Assembly: GCF_038003525.1 (NCBI RefSeq)
Contig: NZ_JBBOPI010000001.1
Location: forward strand, 1,293,001 to 1,357,000
Reading direction: 5' to 3'
DNA length: 64,000 bases
From: Solibacillus sp. FSL H8-0538
Lineage (GTDB): Bacteria; Bacillota; Bacilli; Bacillales_A; Planococcaceae
Below are positions 9,666 through 19,800 of the stretch, piece by piece. A program made the position numbers and the translations under genes. The notes beneath the pieces were generated by a model. The model was not told the origin of the DNA. It ran no database searches and was given only the letters and a program-made list of their open reading frames with translations. Numbering within the stretch: the stretch's first letter is position 1; each line of letters opens with the position of its first letter.

Positions 9666-9724
9666 TTTGCTGGATTTTGTGATATGATAAACATAGAAAA
9701 TGTTGTAATGGGGAGAATCGGACG

Positions 9725-9946
9725 ATGACACAACCTGATTATATTATTATTGAAGCAGAAGAAGATGGCGTCCACGTAATTGGCTTAACGCGTGGTACAG
9801 ATACAAAATTCCATCATTCAGAAAAGCTAGATGCAGGCGAAGTAATGATTGCGCAGTTTACGGAGCACACGTCTGCAATGAAAATCCGTGGTAAAGCCCA
9901 AATTCATTCCGCACATGGAGTTATCCAAAGCGGTTCAAAAAAATAA
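9725..9946 (+). CDS. mtrB: Tryptophan RNA-binding attenuation protein TRAP
   Basis: TRAP forms an 11-subunit ring that binds tryptophan and wraps GAG/UAG-repeat RNA to terminate or block expression of trp genes. The 73 residues match the family. The conserved [16 protein letters not shown] and [15 protein letters not shown] stretches hold the residues for tryptophan and RNA contact, including the KxR pattern near residue 58. It is next to folE as in B. subtilis. The usual main target, a trp operon between aroH and hisC, is absent from this window, and I saw no run of GAG/UAG triplets upstream of a gene here. Confidence 0.95.
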   Translation: MTQPDYIIIEAEEDGVHVIGLTRGTDTKFHHSEKLDAGEVMIAQFTEHTSAMKIRGKAQIHSAHGVIQSGSKK

Positions 9947-9986
9947 AGCTTTGACATTGATACAACACTGAAATGGAGTAATTTCT

Positions 9987-10736
9987 ATGGATGCAACATA
10001 CATTCCGAAAGCAATAGAGCAATTAAAATCAAATATTTTCATGCATGTTCGTCATAGAGCATTATTACACTATACAGGGGAACCGACTTTAGATCAAAAT
10101 CAGCTATTTTTCATTCAACTTCCCTTTTTAAATGATGAAGTATTGAATGGGGAACGCATAATTAGTGCGACGACAGTGGGCATAGTCCATGCGTCCTTAG
10201 TTGAGCATGATAAAATACAAGAGCAGAACGCAACGAGCTTAGAACAGCAGTTGACCGTTCTGTCGGGTGATTATTATAGTGGGCGCTACTATCAGTTGTT
10301 AGCGCATACAGGTAATGTTTTGTTGATTCAAAAGCTCTCTAAAGGGATTGTAAACCGTTGTGAGCATCAAATTGCGGTTTATGAGTCAGCTAATCGAAGT
10401 TTTGCACAGTGGATTGAAAGCTTAACTGTAATTGAGTGTGAGTTAATCGAACAGTTTTATGATGTCTATGGTTTCGAAGCATATAAACCATATCTAAAAG
10501 TAGCTCTTACTATTGTACGATTACAGCTTGAGCTCGAAAAGCTTGAAAACGGTCAAGCATCCTTATTTGGACGAGCATTAGCAGAGAGTGTGCTAGCGTC
10601 CCAATCAATTCAAGACGAACTGCACCGAGAAATTATGGCGCTTACAGGTGCTCTAGATGAACAGTTACAATCTTCAAAGCTTTTAAACGAAGAATTGAAA
10701 CAACACATCAAGAGCATGACGTCTCGTCATAAGTGA
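9987..10736 (+). CDS. hepS: Heptaprenyl diphosphate synthase component I
   Basis: HepS is the small non-catalytic subunit that pairs with HepT to set the C35 chain length for the menaquinone side chain. It lacks DDxxD motifs, is mostly helical and has 249 residues, close to the usual 251. The identification rests on its position between mtrB and menG together with length and overall character. Its stop overlaps the possible GTG start of menG by four bases, which suggests coupling in a hepS-menG-hepT operon. Confidence 0.88.
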   Translation: MDATYIPKAIEQLKSNIFMHVRHRALLHYTGEPTLDQNQLFFIQLPFLNDEVLNGERIISATTVGIVHASLVEHDKIQEQNATSLEQQLTVLSGDYYSGRYYQLLAHTGNVLLIQKLSKGIVNRCEHQIAVYESANRSFAQWIESLTVIECELIEQFYDVYGFEAYKPYLKVALTIVRLQLELEKLENGQASLFGRALAESVLASQSIQDELHREIMALTGALDEQLQSSKLLNEELKQHIKSMTSRHK

Positions 10737-10756
10737 CAAGAAAGGTTTTGAAAACA

Positions 10757-11461
10757 ATGACAAAATCGAAAGAACAACATGTACACGAAGTATTTGAAAC
10801 GATTTCTGAGAGCTATGACAAAATGAACTCAGTAATTAGCTTTCAAATGCACGTGAAGTGGCGTGAAGATACAATGAAGCGTATGAATGTACAACCGGGC
10901 GCAAAATGCTTAGACGTTTGCTGTGGGACAGCAGATTGGACAATTGCACTTGCGAAGGCTGCTGGTGAGCAGGGAATGGTAAAGGGGCTAGATTTCAGTA
11001 AAAACATGCTGAAAGTTGGTGAAGACAAAGTGAAGCCCTATCCTCAAATTGAGCTTCTACATGGGAATGCGATGGAGCTACCATTTGAGGATAATTCATT
11101 TGATTATGTCACAATTGGTTTTGGCTTGCGAAATGTTCCGGATTATATGCAAGTGTTACGTGAAATGAATCGTGTCTTAAAACCAGGTGGTATAGCCGTG
11201 TGTTTAGAAACTTCACAATCTGAAATTCCTGGTTACCGACAACTATTCCGATTCTACTTTAAATTCATTATGCCGATTTTCGGTAAACTTTTTGCGAAAA
11301 GCTATAAAGAGTACTCATGGCTACAAGAGTCTGCAAATGACTTCCCAGGCATGAGAAAGCTAGCAACTATGTTCGGTGAGGCCGGCTTTGAAAAAGTGAC
11401 GTATAAAGGCTATAGTGGCGGAGCGGCAGCGATGCATATGGGCCTAAAAAAAGAACTCTAG
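10757..11461 (+). CDS. menG: Demethylmenaquinone methyltransferase
   Basis: The enzyme performs the last step of menaquinone synthesis using S-adenosylmethionine. Motif I ([14 protein letters not shown]) and the family signatures [14 protein letters not shown] and LCLETSQ-like segment are present. I choose ATG 10757, with AAAGG about 11 bases upstream, because it gives [13 protein letters not shown], matching the family N terminus. A GTG at 10733 overlapping the hepS stop would add eight residues. The product has 234 residues, the usual size. It lies between hepS and hepT as in B. subtilis. Confidence 0.95.
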   Translation: MTKSKEQHVHEVFETISESYDKMNSVISFQMHVKWREDTMKRMNVQPGAKCLDVCCGTADWTIALAKAAGEQGMVKGLDFSKNMLKVGEDKVKPYPQIELLHGNAMELPFEDNSFDYVTIGFGLRNVPDYMQVLREMNRVLKPGGIAVCLETSQSEIPGYRQLFRFYFKFIMPIFGKLFAKSYKEYSWLQESANDFPGMRKLATMFGEAGFEKVTYKGYSGGAAAMHMGLKKEL

Positions 11462-11480
11462 TGGGAGAAGGTTTTGACGC

Positions 11481-12455
11481 GTGGAAAAGATGAAGCTTAA
11501 ACTACTCTATACCGATATTAAGCCGGACATAGAGATCATCGAAAAAGAATTAGAAAAAGCGTTGAACTCATCTTCACACTTATTGAATGATGCTTCAATT
11601 CATTTATTGCAAGCTGGTGGTAAACGAATTCGGCCGGTATTTGTGTTACTAAGTGCTAAATTTGGAGACTATAATATTGAACGAATGAAAAATATTGCTG
11701 TACCATTAGAGTTAATACATATGGCTTCGCTTGTGCATGATGATGTCATTGATAACTCTGATATGCGAAGAGGAAGACATACGGTGAAGGCACAGTGGAA
11801 TAATCGAGTGGCCATGTATACGGGTGACTTTATTTTTGCACGTGCATTAGAATATGTAACGGTCATTGAAAACCCACGTGCCCACCAAATTTTAGCTCGG
11901 ACAATGGTTGAAATTTGTAACGGTGAAGTGATTCAAATAGAAGATAAGTTTCGTTTAAATCAAAATTTAAAAGATTATTTTCGTCGTATTAAACGTAAAA
12001 CGGCACTGCTTATTGAGTCAAGTTGTGAGCTGGGTGCAGTTGTAGGTGGGGTAGATGAAAAAAACACGCGTCACTTAAAGCGCTACGGCTATTTTGTTGG
12101 CATGAGTTTCCAAATAGTTGATGATATTTTAGACTTCACTGCTACTGATAAGGAACTTGGCAAGCCAGCTGGTAGTGATTTACTGCATGGCAATATGACG
12201 TTGCCGATTTTACTAATGAAAGACGATCCAAAGATTCAGCCATACATCGAGAAGGTGTCAGTGGGCGAATTATCAGAAACAGAACGCAAAGAGATGCTTC
12301 AGATAGTCCGTAAGTCTGCAGCAATTAAACAAGCAATGCATATTAGCGAATTGTATTTAAAAAAGGCGTTAAAAGAGATAGAAGGGCTACCAAATCACCC
12401 GATGAAGAAAAAATTGCGTGATATCGCATTATTTATCGGAAAACGCAAATTTTAG
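11481..12455 (+). CDS. hepT: Heptaprenyl diphosphate synthase component II
   Basis: This catalytic trans-prenyltransferase subunit elongates farnesyl diphosphate to the C35 chain. Both Mg-binding motifs are visible: DDVID followed by MRRGR, and DDILD within QIVDDILDFT, along with GKPAGSDLLHGNMTLP. AGGKRIRPV sits near residue 45. I use GTG 11481, which has GAGAAGG about ten bases upstream; ATG 11490 would give MKLKLLYTD and is the main alternative. The length (324) fits. It closes the hepS-menG-hepT unit, and ndk follows. Confidence 0.95.
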   Translation: MEKMKLKLLYTDIKPDIEIIEKELEKALNSSSHLLNDASIHLLQAGGKRIRPVFVLLSAKFGDYNIERMKNIAVPLELIHMASLVHDDVIDNSDMRRGRHTVKAQWNNRVAMYTGDFIFARALEYVTVIENPRAHQILARTMVEICNGEVIQIEDKFRLNQNLKDYFRRIKRKTALLIESSCELGAVVGGVDEKNTRHLKRYGYFVGMSFQIVDDILDFTATDKELGKPAGSDLLHGNMTLPILLMKDDPKIQPYIEKVSVGELSETERKEMLQIVRKSAAIKQAMHISELYLKKALKEIEGLPNHPMKKKLRDIALFIGKRKF

Positions 12456-12542
12456 CTAAAGGTTGAAGTTTGTTTAGGATTTTGGTAATATTTATCGGTA
12501 GGTGAAAAACCTTTTACTCAAACTTAAGGAGTGTTTAAAACA

Positions 12543-12959
12543 ATGGCAATTGAAAAAACTTTTTTAATGGTTAAACCTGATGGCGTTGAACGTCAATTAG
12601 TAGGAGATATCGTAGATCGTTTAGAGCGTCGTGGTTTCGTATTACGCGCGGCAAAATTAATGGTAATTCCTCAAGAATTAGCTGAAAAACACTATGCAGA
12701 ACACGCAGAGCGTCCTTTCTTCGGCGAATTAACTGATTTCATCACTTCTGGTCCAGTATTTGCAATGGTATGGGAAGGCGAATCTGTAATCTCATTAGCT
12801 CGTATGATGATGGGTGCTACAAAACCTTCTGATTCAGCTCCTGGTACTATCCGTGGCGACTATGCTACAACAGTATCTCACAACATTATCCACGGTTCGG
12901 ACTCTCTTGCATCTGCAGAGCGCGAAATCTCTTTATTCTTTGGTGAAGATTTAGTTTAA
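12543..12959 (+). CDS. ndk: Nucleoside diphosphate kinase
   Basis: Ndk transfers the gamma phosphate of ATP to nucleoside diphosphates through a phospho-histidine. The active-site stretch NIIHGSDS is present near residue 115, along with [11 protein letters not shown] at the start and RGDYA. AAGGAGTG at 12526-12533 selects ATG 12543; the upstream GTG is part of that ribosome binding site. At 138 residues it is about ten shorter than the B. subtilis protein at the C terminus but within the family range. A terminator follows at 12982-13017. Confidence 0.97.
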   Translation: MAIEKTFLMVKPDGVERQLVGDIVDRLERRGFVLRAAKLMVIPQELAEKHYAEHAERPFFGELTDFITSGPVFAMVWEGESVISLARMMMGATKPSDSAPGTIRGDYATTVSHNIIHGSDSLASAEREISLFFGEDLV

Positions 12960-12981
12960 TTCATTATTAAATTTAACATTC

Positions 12982-13017
12982 AAACAGCTATGACCTTCGG
13001 GTGGTAGCTGTTTTTTT
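12982..13017 (+). terminator. Intrinsic terminator after ndk
   Basis: The outer arms AAACAGCTA and TAGCTGTTT enclose an inner ACC-TTCG-GGT tetraloop stem and are followed by seven T's. Confidence 0.9.
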
Positions 13018-13020
13018 ATT

Positions 13021-13194
13021 GTTAAGGAAAGTATAAAATTTCGCCATGTGGATAACATTCAAAAAAGTAAATGCAACGTCTAGGCGAAAGCGCCAGCCCC
13101 TCGAGGTCGCGGTCTGCCCTGGCGAAAGTGGTGGAGCGTTTACTTTCGCTTCGGGCTCGCAAGCAGCTGTCAGGGCTAAGCAGGCGCTTTAGCA
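13021..13194. repeat. Dispersed intergenic repeat A, copy 1 (about 174 bp)
   Basis: Nearly the same sequence occurs at 47842-48016. The two differ by about eight substitutions and one 2-base indel. The core is GC-rich against an AT-rich background and can fold into a large structure whose outer arms are AAAGCGCC and GGCGCTTT. An ATGTGGAT near the left end has an inverted partner ATCCACAT just beyond the right end at 13202-13209. No open frame is shared by both copies. It looks like a non-autonomous mobile repeat rather than a gene. Confidence 0.8.
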
Positions 13195-13210
13195 GCTTCT
13201 AATCCACATA

Positions 13211-13260
13211 AGGAATGACATCAACTCGCCCTATTTTGAGCAAGTTGAGTTTTTCTGATG
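13211..13260. repeat. Dispersed hairpin repeat D, copy 1
   Basis: This is a degenerate copy of the GACATCAACTCGCC hairpin family found also at 33753, 45704 and 50635. The stem is imperfect here (CAACTCGC against GCAAGTTG). It directly follows repeat A copy 1, so the two may form one composite unit. Confidence 0.6.
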
Positions 13261-13334
13261 TAAAATTATTGGAAAAATGAAACTATTAACAACTAAATAT
13301 CGTATAATTGAAATAGAGAAAGGTTGAAATAAGT

Positions 13335-13466
13335 ATGTATATGTGAATTGCGATTGGAATTATTGCTGTAACAGCCATTATTATAGAAATGATTTCAAAA
13401 AATAAGAAATTTGAGTTGAAAAGGTTAGAACTTGAAAAAAGTGTAATTAGAAACATAAACTATTAA
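13335..13466 (+). pseudogene. Broken small membrane protein gene
   Basis: From ATG 13335 the frame reads Met-Tyr-Met-TGA and then continues open for 39 codons to TAA 13464. The readable part has one hydrophobic helix (IAIGIIAVTAIIIEMI) followed by a charged coiled-coil-like stretch (KKFELKRLELEKS). This is the same layout as the intact gene at 13582. If the TGA at 13344-13346 were TGG, a protein of about 43 residues would result. I therefore read it as a decayed paralogue. The alternative is chance open sequence. Confidence 0.45.
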
Positions 13467-13581
13467 TACTCAAAAAGAAACTTATAAAATTGCACTAATC
13501 TAAGCAGCTACTTATACAAACACAACAACCGATTGGCTATTAAGAAAACGACGTAAATCTTTAAGGAAGAGAGGATTTCAT

Positions 13582-13812
13582 ATGGAAGATATTATCATTT
13601 TATCGATCATCTTTGGTTCGGGTGCTTTAATTTCTTTAACAGCCATTTTGACTGGGCATAATCGCTCAAAATTAAAGCTTCAAATTAAAATGCTTGAAAA
13701 AGAAACTGAGTTAGAGCAACTTCGTATTGAAGGCTATGCAATGGAAACAGAAAAAATGAGAATGGAACTGGAACATTCGAAGCAATATTTACTAGAATCC
13801 CGCAAGCAATAA
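13582..13812 (+). CDS. Small membrane-anchored coiled-coil protein
   Basis: The product has 76 residues. An N-terminal hydrophobic helix (about 3-24) is followed by a charged, heptad-like region rich in Glu, Lys and Leu (about 32-76), predicting a single membrane anchor with a cytoplasmic coiled coil. AGGAAGAGAGG stands before ATG 13582, which supports real translation. I do not recognise a named family. The neighbours are ndk, a decayed relative at 13335, and cheR, which has its own promoter-like TATAAT at 13855-13860. Its presence here is an insertion relative to B. subtilis ndk-cheR. Confidence 0.7.
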   Translation: MEDIIILSIIFGSGALISLTAILTGHNRSKLKLQIKMLEKETELEQLRIEGYAMETEKMRMELEHSKQYLLESRKQ

Positions 13813-14664
<852 letters not shown>

Positions 14665-14738
14665 TCGTACAAAAGTAAAGTGAATGTATGTAAACTGCAC
14701 AAGTTTTATGAATTGGAAACTTTTCATATGAATGAAGG

Positions 14739-14773
14739 ACGCTTTTCGTACAATTGGCGAAAAGCGTATTTTT
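14739..14773 (+). terminator. Intrinsic terminator after cheR
   Basis: A perfect 10-bp stem pairs 14739-14748 with 14758-14767, followed by ATTTTTATTT. Confidence 0.88.
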
Positions 14774-14933
14774 ATTTCTGGGTGTTTGAAGCATACATCA
14801 TTTTTTTTAAGTAAAACGTTCAGAATATTCTCAAATAGAGAAAGAATCTTGGAAAATGTGTACTGTTATTTAAAATAAAATATGTTATAGTAAAAAATAA
14901 ATACTTTAGCGAGTTGAAGGGAGAAAGTGTTTT

Positions 14934-16115
14934 ATGCGTTATTTAACAGCAGGTGAGTCTCACGGACCACAACTAACTACAATTATCGAGGGCTTACCAT
15001 CCCTTTTACCAGTGACGGCAGAAAAGGTGAACTATGATTTAAAGCGTCGTCAAGGAGGCCATGGCCGAGGTCGTCGTATGCAAATTGAAACAGATACGGT
15101 TGAAATCGTGTCAGGCGTTCGCCATGGTAAAACACTAGGATCACCGGTTGCGCTTGTTGTAACAAATGATGACTGGAAGCATTGGACGAAAATTATGGGA
15201 GCGGCTGAACTTCCTGAAGATATTGATCCTAACGAAATTAAGCGTCAAATTTCACGTCCACGTCCTGGTCATGCAGACTTAGTAGGGGGCATGAAATATG
15301 GTCACCGCGATCTGCGAAACGTTTTAGAGCGTTCAAGTGCACGTGAAACGACTGTACGTGTGGCAGTAGGTTCTGTAGCCAAAGCGTTACTTAGTGAGCT
15401 AGGGATTTCGGTTGTTGCCCACGTAACAGAAATTGTTGGCATTAAAGCGGACGTTTCAAAAGTAGAAGGTAAATCTGTGGATGAGATTCGTGCTATCGTC
15501 GAATCAGATCCATGCTATTGTGTAGACTCAGATGCTTCAGCGAAAATGGTAGAAGCAATTGATGAAGCGAAACAAGCGGGTGACTCAATCGGAGGCATTG
15601 TCGAAGTAATCGTAGAAGGTCTTCCAGCGGGTATCGGCTCATATGTACACTATGACCGTAAATTAGATGCAAAGCTAGCTGCAGCGATGCTAAGTATTAA
15701 TGCATTTAAAGGCGTTGAATTTGGAATCGGCTTTGAGATGGCTCGCCGTAAAGGTTCTGAAGTACATGATGAAATCCTGTGGGACGAAGACAATGGCTAT
15801 ACACGAGCGAGTAACCGTCTAGGAGGCTTAGAGGGCGGTATGACAACAGGTATGCCAATCGTTGTACGCGGCGTAATGAAGCCAATTCCGACACTTTATA
15901 AACCTCTACAAAGTGTAGATATTGAAACAAAAGAACCTTTTAAAGCAAGTGTCGAGCGTTCTGATAGCTGTGCAGTACCGGCAGCATCGATCGTGGCGGA
16001 GCACGTTATTGCCTGGGAAATTGCGAGCGCGATTGTTGATCAATTCCAAAGCGACCAATTACCACAATTGCAAGCACAAATTGAAGAAATGCGCAAGTAT
16101 ACAAAGGAGTTTTAA
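14934..16115 (+). CDS. aroC: Chorismate synthase
   Basis: The enzyme converts 5-enolpyruvylshikimate 3-phosphate to chorismate with reduced FMN (named aroF in B. subtilis). The N terminus [12 protein letters not shown], the [28 protein letters not shown] signature and [12 protein letters not shown] are all present. The length, 393 residues, is close to the usual 390. It begins the aromatic cluster and aroB starts one base after its stop, so the two are translationally close. AAGGGAGAAAG precedes the ATG. Confidence 0.97.
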   Translation: MRYLTAGESHGPQLTTIIEGLPSLLPVTAEKVNYDLKRRQGGHGRGRRMQIETDTVEIVSGVRHGKTLGSPVALVVTNDDWKHWTKIMGAAELPEDIDPNEIKRQISRPRPGHADLVGGMKYGHRDLRNVLERSSARETTVRVAVGSVAKALLSELGISVVAHVTEIVGIKADVSKVEGKSVDEIRAIVESDPCYCVDSDASAKMVEAIDEAKQAGDSIGGIVEVIVEGLPAGIGSYVHYDRKLDAKLAAAMLSINAFKGVEFGIGFEMARRKGSEVHDEILWDEDNGYTRASNRLGGLEGGMTTGMPIVVRGVMKPIPTLYKPLQSVDIETKEPFKASVERSDSCAVPAASIVAEHVIAWEIASAIVDQFQSDQLPQLQAQIEEMRKYTKEF

Positions 16116-16116
16116 T

Positions 16117-17208
16117 ATGAACATTCCAGTGCGTACTGCATCTCATTCGTATGATGTAACGATCGGTAACGGCATTTTAAAAGCAGCCGTGTTACGTTAT
16201 GCTCAACTTATCGAGCAATCTGATAAAGTGTTTGTGCTAACAGACGAACGCGTTTGGGAAGCACAACAATCTTATTTTACAGCCAACTTTCCATTTGACT
16301 TTCATGTTTTTGTCATGCCATCGGGAGAGAGCTGTAAAAGCTTTGATAACTATAATGCGACACAAACATTTTTATTAGAAAAGAAATGCACGCGTAAATC
16401 ACTTGTGATCGCATTTGGTGGAGGTGCTGTGGGAGATTTAGCGGGTTTTGTGGCGGCAACGTATATGCGCGGTATCTCGTTTATTCAAGTGCCGACAACC
16501 ATCCTAGCGCATGACTCAGCGGTTGGTGGCAAAACAGCGATCAACCATGCACTTGGAAAAAATATGATCGGAGCCTTTTATCAGCCGCAAGCGGTCTTGT
16601 ATGACACGCAGCTGCTGCGCACACTTAGCAAAAAAGAAGTGCGCTCAGGAATGGCTGAAGTAATTAAGCATGCGATGATTTCAGATGCAGAGTGGTTACA
16701 GCAACTCATGAATGGTGATAAAGTAACAGCATTATCTGAAGACCTACTGGGAAATTATTTAGCAGCGGGTGTGAGGGTAAAAGCCGCAATTGTCGAAGAG
16801 GATGAAACGGAGCAATCTGTTAGGAAGTATTTAAACTTAGGTCATACATATGGTCATGCGATGGAAGCTGCAGCTGGTTACGGTGGTTTAGCGCACGGTG
16901 AAGCGGTAATGATAGGACTTGTGTATAGTTTATTACTAAGTGAGCGCTATGGCACGATTGATCGTAGCTTCACGACGTCATTTTTAACATTTGCTGTTGA
17001 AAACGGCTACCCATTTGAAGCGGTGAGCAAGTTTAGCTTTGATGAACTAATCGAATATCTATTAAAGGATAAAAAAGCGGATTATGGCATTTTGCAATTT
17101 GTTTTATTAGAAGAAGTAGGCAAGCCATTTGTTCAAAAAATTGAGTTAGCAGAGTGTCGAGAGATAGACAAACAATTTAGAAATTTATTAGCGGAGGTGC
17201 TGATATGA
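16117..17208 (+). CDS. aroB: 3-dehydroquinate synthase
   Basis: The enzyme closes the ring of DAHP to 3-dehydroquinate using NAD and a divalent metal. It shows the dinucleotide motif GGGAVGDLAGFVAATYMRG and the metal site stretch GHTYGHAMEA, as well as QVPTTILAHDSAVGGKT. I choose ATG 16117, with AAGGAG inside the end of aroC, giving 363 residues; the open frame extends further upstream but that part overlaps aroC. The stop overlaps the aroH start by four bases. Confidence 0.97.
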   Translation: MNIPVRTASHSYDVTIGNGILKAAVLRYAQLIEQSDKVFVLTDERVWEAQQSYFTANFPFDFHVFVMPSGESCKSFDNYNATQTFLLEKKCTRKSLVIAFGGGAVGDLAGFVAATYMRGISFIQVPTTILAHDSAVGGKTAINHALGKNMIGAFYQPQAVLYDTQLLRTLSKKEVRSGMAEVIKHAMISDAEWLQQLMNGDKVTALSEDLLGNYLAAGVRVKAAIVEEDETEQSVRKYLNLGHTYGHAMEAAAGYGGLAHGEAVMIGLVYSLLLSERYGTIDRSFTTSFLTFAVENGYPFEAVSKFSFDELIEYLLKDKKADYGILQFVLLEEVGKPFVQKIELAECREIDKQFRNLLAEVLI

Positions 17209-17567
17209 TTCGTGGCATTCGAGGTGCAACAACAATTGAATCGGATATACCAGAGCTAGTGTGGAGCGAGACAGTAAAGCTAGTACAGCGAGTTGCTGAG
17301 GCAAATAATGTATCGCCAGAAAATATTGCTTCAATTACGATTTCAACGACACCGGACGTGAAATCAGCGTTCCCGGCAAAATCAGTACGGTTAATGGAAG
17401 GCTGGCAGTACGTACCGATTATGTGCATGCATGAAATGGATGTACCAGGTGCATTGCCACTTTGCATCCGTGTCTTACTACACGTAAATATAGATACACC
17501 ACAACATGAGATTCATCATATTTATTTAAATGAAGCGGTGAAATTACGACCTGATTTAGTGAGATAA
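17205..17567 (+). CDS. aroH: Monofunctional chorismate mutase, AroH type
   Basis: AroH rearranges chorismate to prephenate. The 120-residue protein starts MIRGIRGATTIE, with the family arginines, and ends with the VNIDTPQHEIHHIYLNEAVKLRPDL segment typical of the trimeric fold. ATGA overlap with aroB indicates coupling. In B. subtilis the trp operon lies between aroH and hisC; here hisC starts only 33 bases after the aroH stop. Confidence 0.96.
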   Translation: MIRGIRGATTIESDIPELVWSETVKLVQRVAEANNVSPENIASITISTTPDVKSAFPAKSVRLMEGWQYVPIMCMHEMDVPGALPLCIRVLLHVNIDTPQHEIHHIYLNEAVKLRPDLVR

Positions 17568-17600
17568 GTTCAGTTTACGAATAAGAGGAGACGTTTAACG

Positions 17601-18701
17601 ATGAAATGGAAACAACAAATTCATGGTATGAAAGCATATCAACCTGGTAAACCAATGGAAGAAGTAAAAAGAATGTTCGGATTAGACGAAGTAGTGAAGC
17701 TTGCATCAAATGAAAATCCATTTGGCAGCTCACCAAAAGTAAAAGCATTTTTACAAGCGGATGCTGCGAACCATGCGATTTATCCAGATGGCTACGCACA
17801 AACTCTACGTACAGCAGTGGCAAACCATTATGATGTAAAAGAATCAGAGCTTATTTTTGGCAATGGCTCGGACGATTTAATTGCGATTATTACACGTGCA
17901 TTGTTGTATCCAGGCGTTAACACAGTTATGGCTGATTTATCATTCTCGCAATACTGGCACAACGCTGAAATTGAGGGCGCAGAAGTACGCAAAGTACCGT
18001 TAAAAGACGGCAAACATGATTTAGACAACATGCTTGATGCAATCGATGAAAATACGTCAGTTGTGTGGGTATGTAATCCCAATAACCCTACAGGTACAAT
18101 CGTTTCAGACGAAGAATTAAGCAACTTTTTAGCAAAAGTACCAGAAGATGTGTTGGTTGTGTTAGATGAAGCCTATATCGAGTATGTCAATGATCCAGCG
18201 TATAAGGAAACAATTCATTATTTCCGTGAGTATTCAAATTTAATTTTATTACGTACATTCTCAAAAGCGTATGGTCTTGCATCATTCCGCTTAGGATACG
18301 GTATTGCGCAAGCGGATGTTATTGCGAAGCTAGATCCTGTACGAGCACCATTTAATAACACAATTTTAAGTCAGGCTGTTGCAATTGTCGGGTTATCTGA
18401 CCAAGACTATATTAAACATTGTTGTGAAGCGAATGAAAAGGGGAAAGCGCAATACGTCGCATTTTGTGAAAAACACGGACTCCATTACTTCTCGTCTCAA
18501 ACAAACTTTGTACTATTTGAAGTAAAAGCAGATAGCAACGTTGTATTTGAGGAAATGATGAAGCGAGGATTTATCATTCGCAGTGGTGCGGCACTTGGTA
18601 TTCAAGGCTATATTCGTGTAACAATCGGAACAGAAGCTCAAAATGCAAAATTCCTAACGTTACTCGAAGAAGTTCTGACAGAGCAGGGTGTGTTTGCATG
18701 A
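17601..18701 (+). CDS. hisC: Histidinol-phosphate aminotransferase
   Basis: This PLP-dependent class II aminotransferase acts in histidine synthesis and in Bacillus also transaminates aromatic keto acids, which explains its place among aro genes. It shows NPNNPTG, LDEAYIEY and the PLP-lysine site RTFSKAYGLASFRLGYG near residue 225. Its 366 residues fit the family. A strong AGAGGAGA precedes ATG 17601. The stop overlaps the tyrA start by four bases. Confidence 0.96.
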   Translation: MKWKQQIHGMKAYQPGKPMEEVKRMFGLDEVVKLASNENPFGSSPKVKAFLQADAANHAIYPDGYAQTLRTAVANHYDVKESELIFGNGSDDLIAIITRALLYPGVNTVMADLSFSQYWHNAEIEGAEVRKVPLKDGKHDLDNMLDAIDENTSVVWVCNPNNPTGTIVSDEELSNFLAKVPEDVLVVLDEAYIEYVNDPAYKETIHYFREYSNLILLRTFSKAYGLASFRLGYGIAQADVIAKLDPVRAPFNNTILSQAVAIVGLSDQDYIKHCCEANEKGKAQYVAFCEKHGLHYFSSQTNFVLFEVKADSNVVFEEMMKRGFIIRSGAALGIQGYIRVTIGTEAQNAKFLTLLEEVLTEQGVFA

Positions 18702-19795
18702 CACGGAATGTTTTCGTCATCGGACTTGGACTTATTGGCGGTTCCATCGCTCTAGCTTTACAAAAAGCTCCGCATACGAAAGTGTTTGGCTATGACTTTC
18801 ATGAAAAAACACGCGATTTGGCGAGCACATTAAAAATTGTGCACGAAGTTGTAGATAATCCACTAGAAGCTGTTGAACAAGCGGATGTTATTATTTTTGG
18901 GACCCCCGTAAATGCAACACTTGATTGGATGGAACAATTAAAATCTTGGCCCTTAAAGCGTTCTGTCATCGTTACAGATACCGGAAGCACAAAAGGGTTA
19001 ATTATGGACAAAGCGCAGGAGCTTCGAGACATCGGCATTACATTTATCGGCGGACATCCTATGGCGGGCTCACATAAAAGTGGTGTGACCGCTGCCAAGC
19101 CGTATTTATTAGAAAATGCCTATTATTTGCTAACACCCCAAGTAGATGAGGATCCCAAAAGGATTGATGAACTGGAGCAACTGCTGAAGTTTACGCTTGG
19201 TAAGCTTGTTAAAGTAGATGCAACAGAGCATGATCATATGACGGCAGTCGTAAGTCATTTCCCACATATTGTGGCAGCTTCACTTGTTCATCAGCTAAAC
19301 CGTGAAAAGAATGACTTTCCAATGACTACTTTACTTGCGGCAGGTGGATTTCGTGATATTACACGGATAGCTTCTTCTAATCCGGTATTGTGGCGTGATA
19401 TAACGTTGCAAAATCGTAAGGAGCTTTCTGGACAGCTAAATACTTGGCTTGCCGAAATGACACATGTTAAAGAGCTACTTGAGCAAGGAGAAGAAACAGA
19501 AATTGAACAGTATTTTGCCGTCGCAAGAGATGTGCGAGATGAATTGCCGATTTCTACGGGTGCCTTCTTTATGCCGTTTGATTTATATGTAGACATTCCG
19601 GATTATCCTGGTGTAATTTCAGAAATTACGGGGTATTTGGCAGAGGAACATATTAGTATCATAAATATCCGCATCGTTGAAACACGTGTGGACGTCTTCG
19701 GAATTTTAGTCATTAGCTTCCAAAATAGTGATGACCGCGAGCGAGCAGCAAAATGTATTGCACACCGCGCGAATTTTGAGACGTATATAGCTTAA
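18698..19795 (+). CDS. tyrA: Prephenate dehydrogenase with C-terminal ACT domain
   Basis: The enzyme oxidatively decarboxylates prephenate to 4-hydroxyphenylpyruvate with NAD, leading to tyrosine. GLGLIGGSIAL marks the Rossmann fold at the N terminus, and DTGSTK, GGHPMAGSHKSG and VSHFPHI are family signatures. An ACT regulatory domain covers about 295-365 (LYVDIPDYPGVISEITGYLAE), suggesting feedback control by an aromatic amino acid. It overlaps hisC and is followed by a terminator, so aroC-aroB-aroH-hisC-tyrA is one transcription unit. Confidence 0.96.
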   Translation: MTRNVFVIGLGLIGGSIALALQKAPHTKVFGYDFHEKTRDLASTLKIVHEVVDNPLEAVEQADVIIFGTPVNATLDWMEQLKSWPLKRSVIVTDTGSTKGLIMDKAQELRDIGITFIGGHPMAGSHKSGVTAAKPYLLENAYYLLTPQVDEDPKRIDELEQLLKFTLGKLVKVDATEHDHMTAVVSHFPHIVAASLVHQLNREKNDFPMTTLLAAGGFRDITRIASSNPVLWRDITLQNRKELSGQLNTWLAEMTHVKELLEQGEETEIEQYFAVARDVRDELPISTGAFFMPFDLYVDIPDYPGVISEITGYLAEEHISIINIRIVETRVDVFGILVISFQNSDDRERAAKCIAHRANFETYIA

Positions 19796-19800
19796 TAAAG

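Noticed and set aside
15922-16116. N-terminal extension of aroB by 65 codons.
   Set aside because: It overlaps aroC in another frame, while ATG 16117 has a good AAGGAG site and gives the family N terminus.
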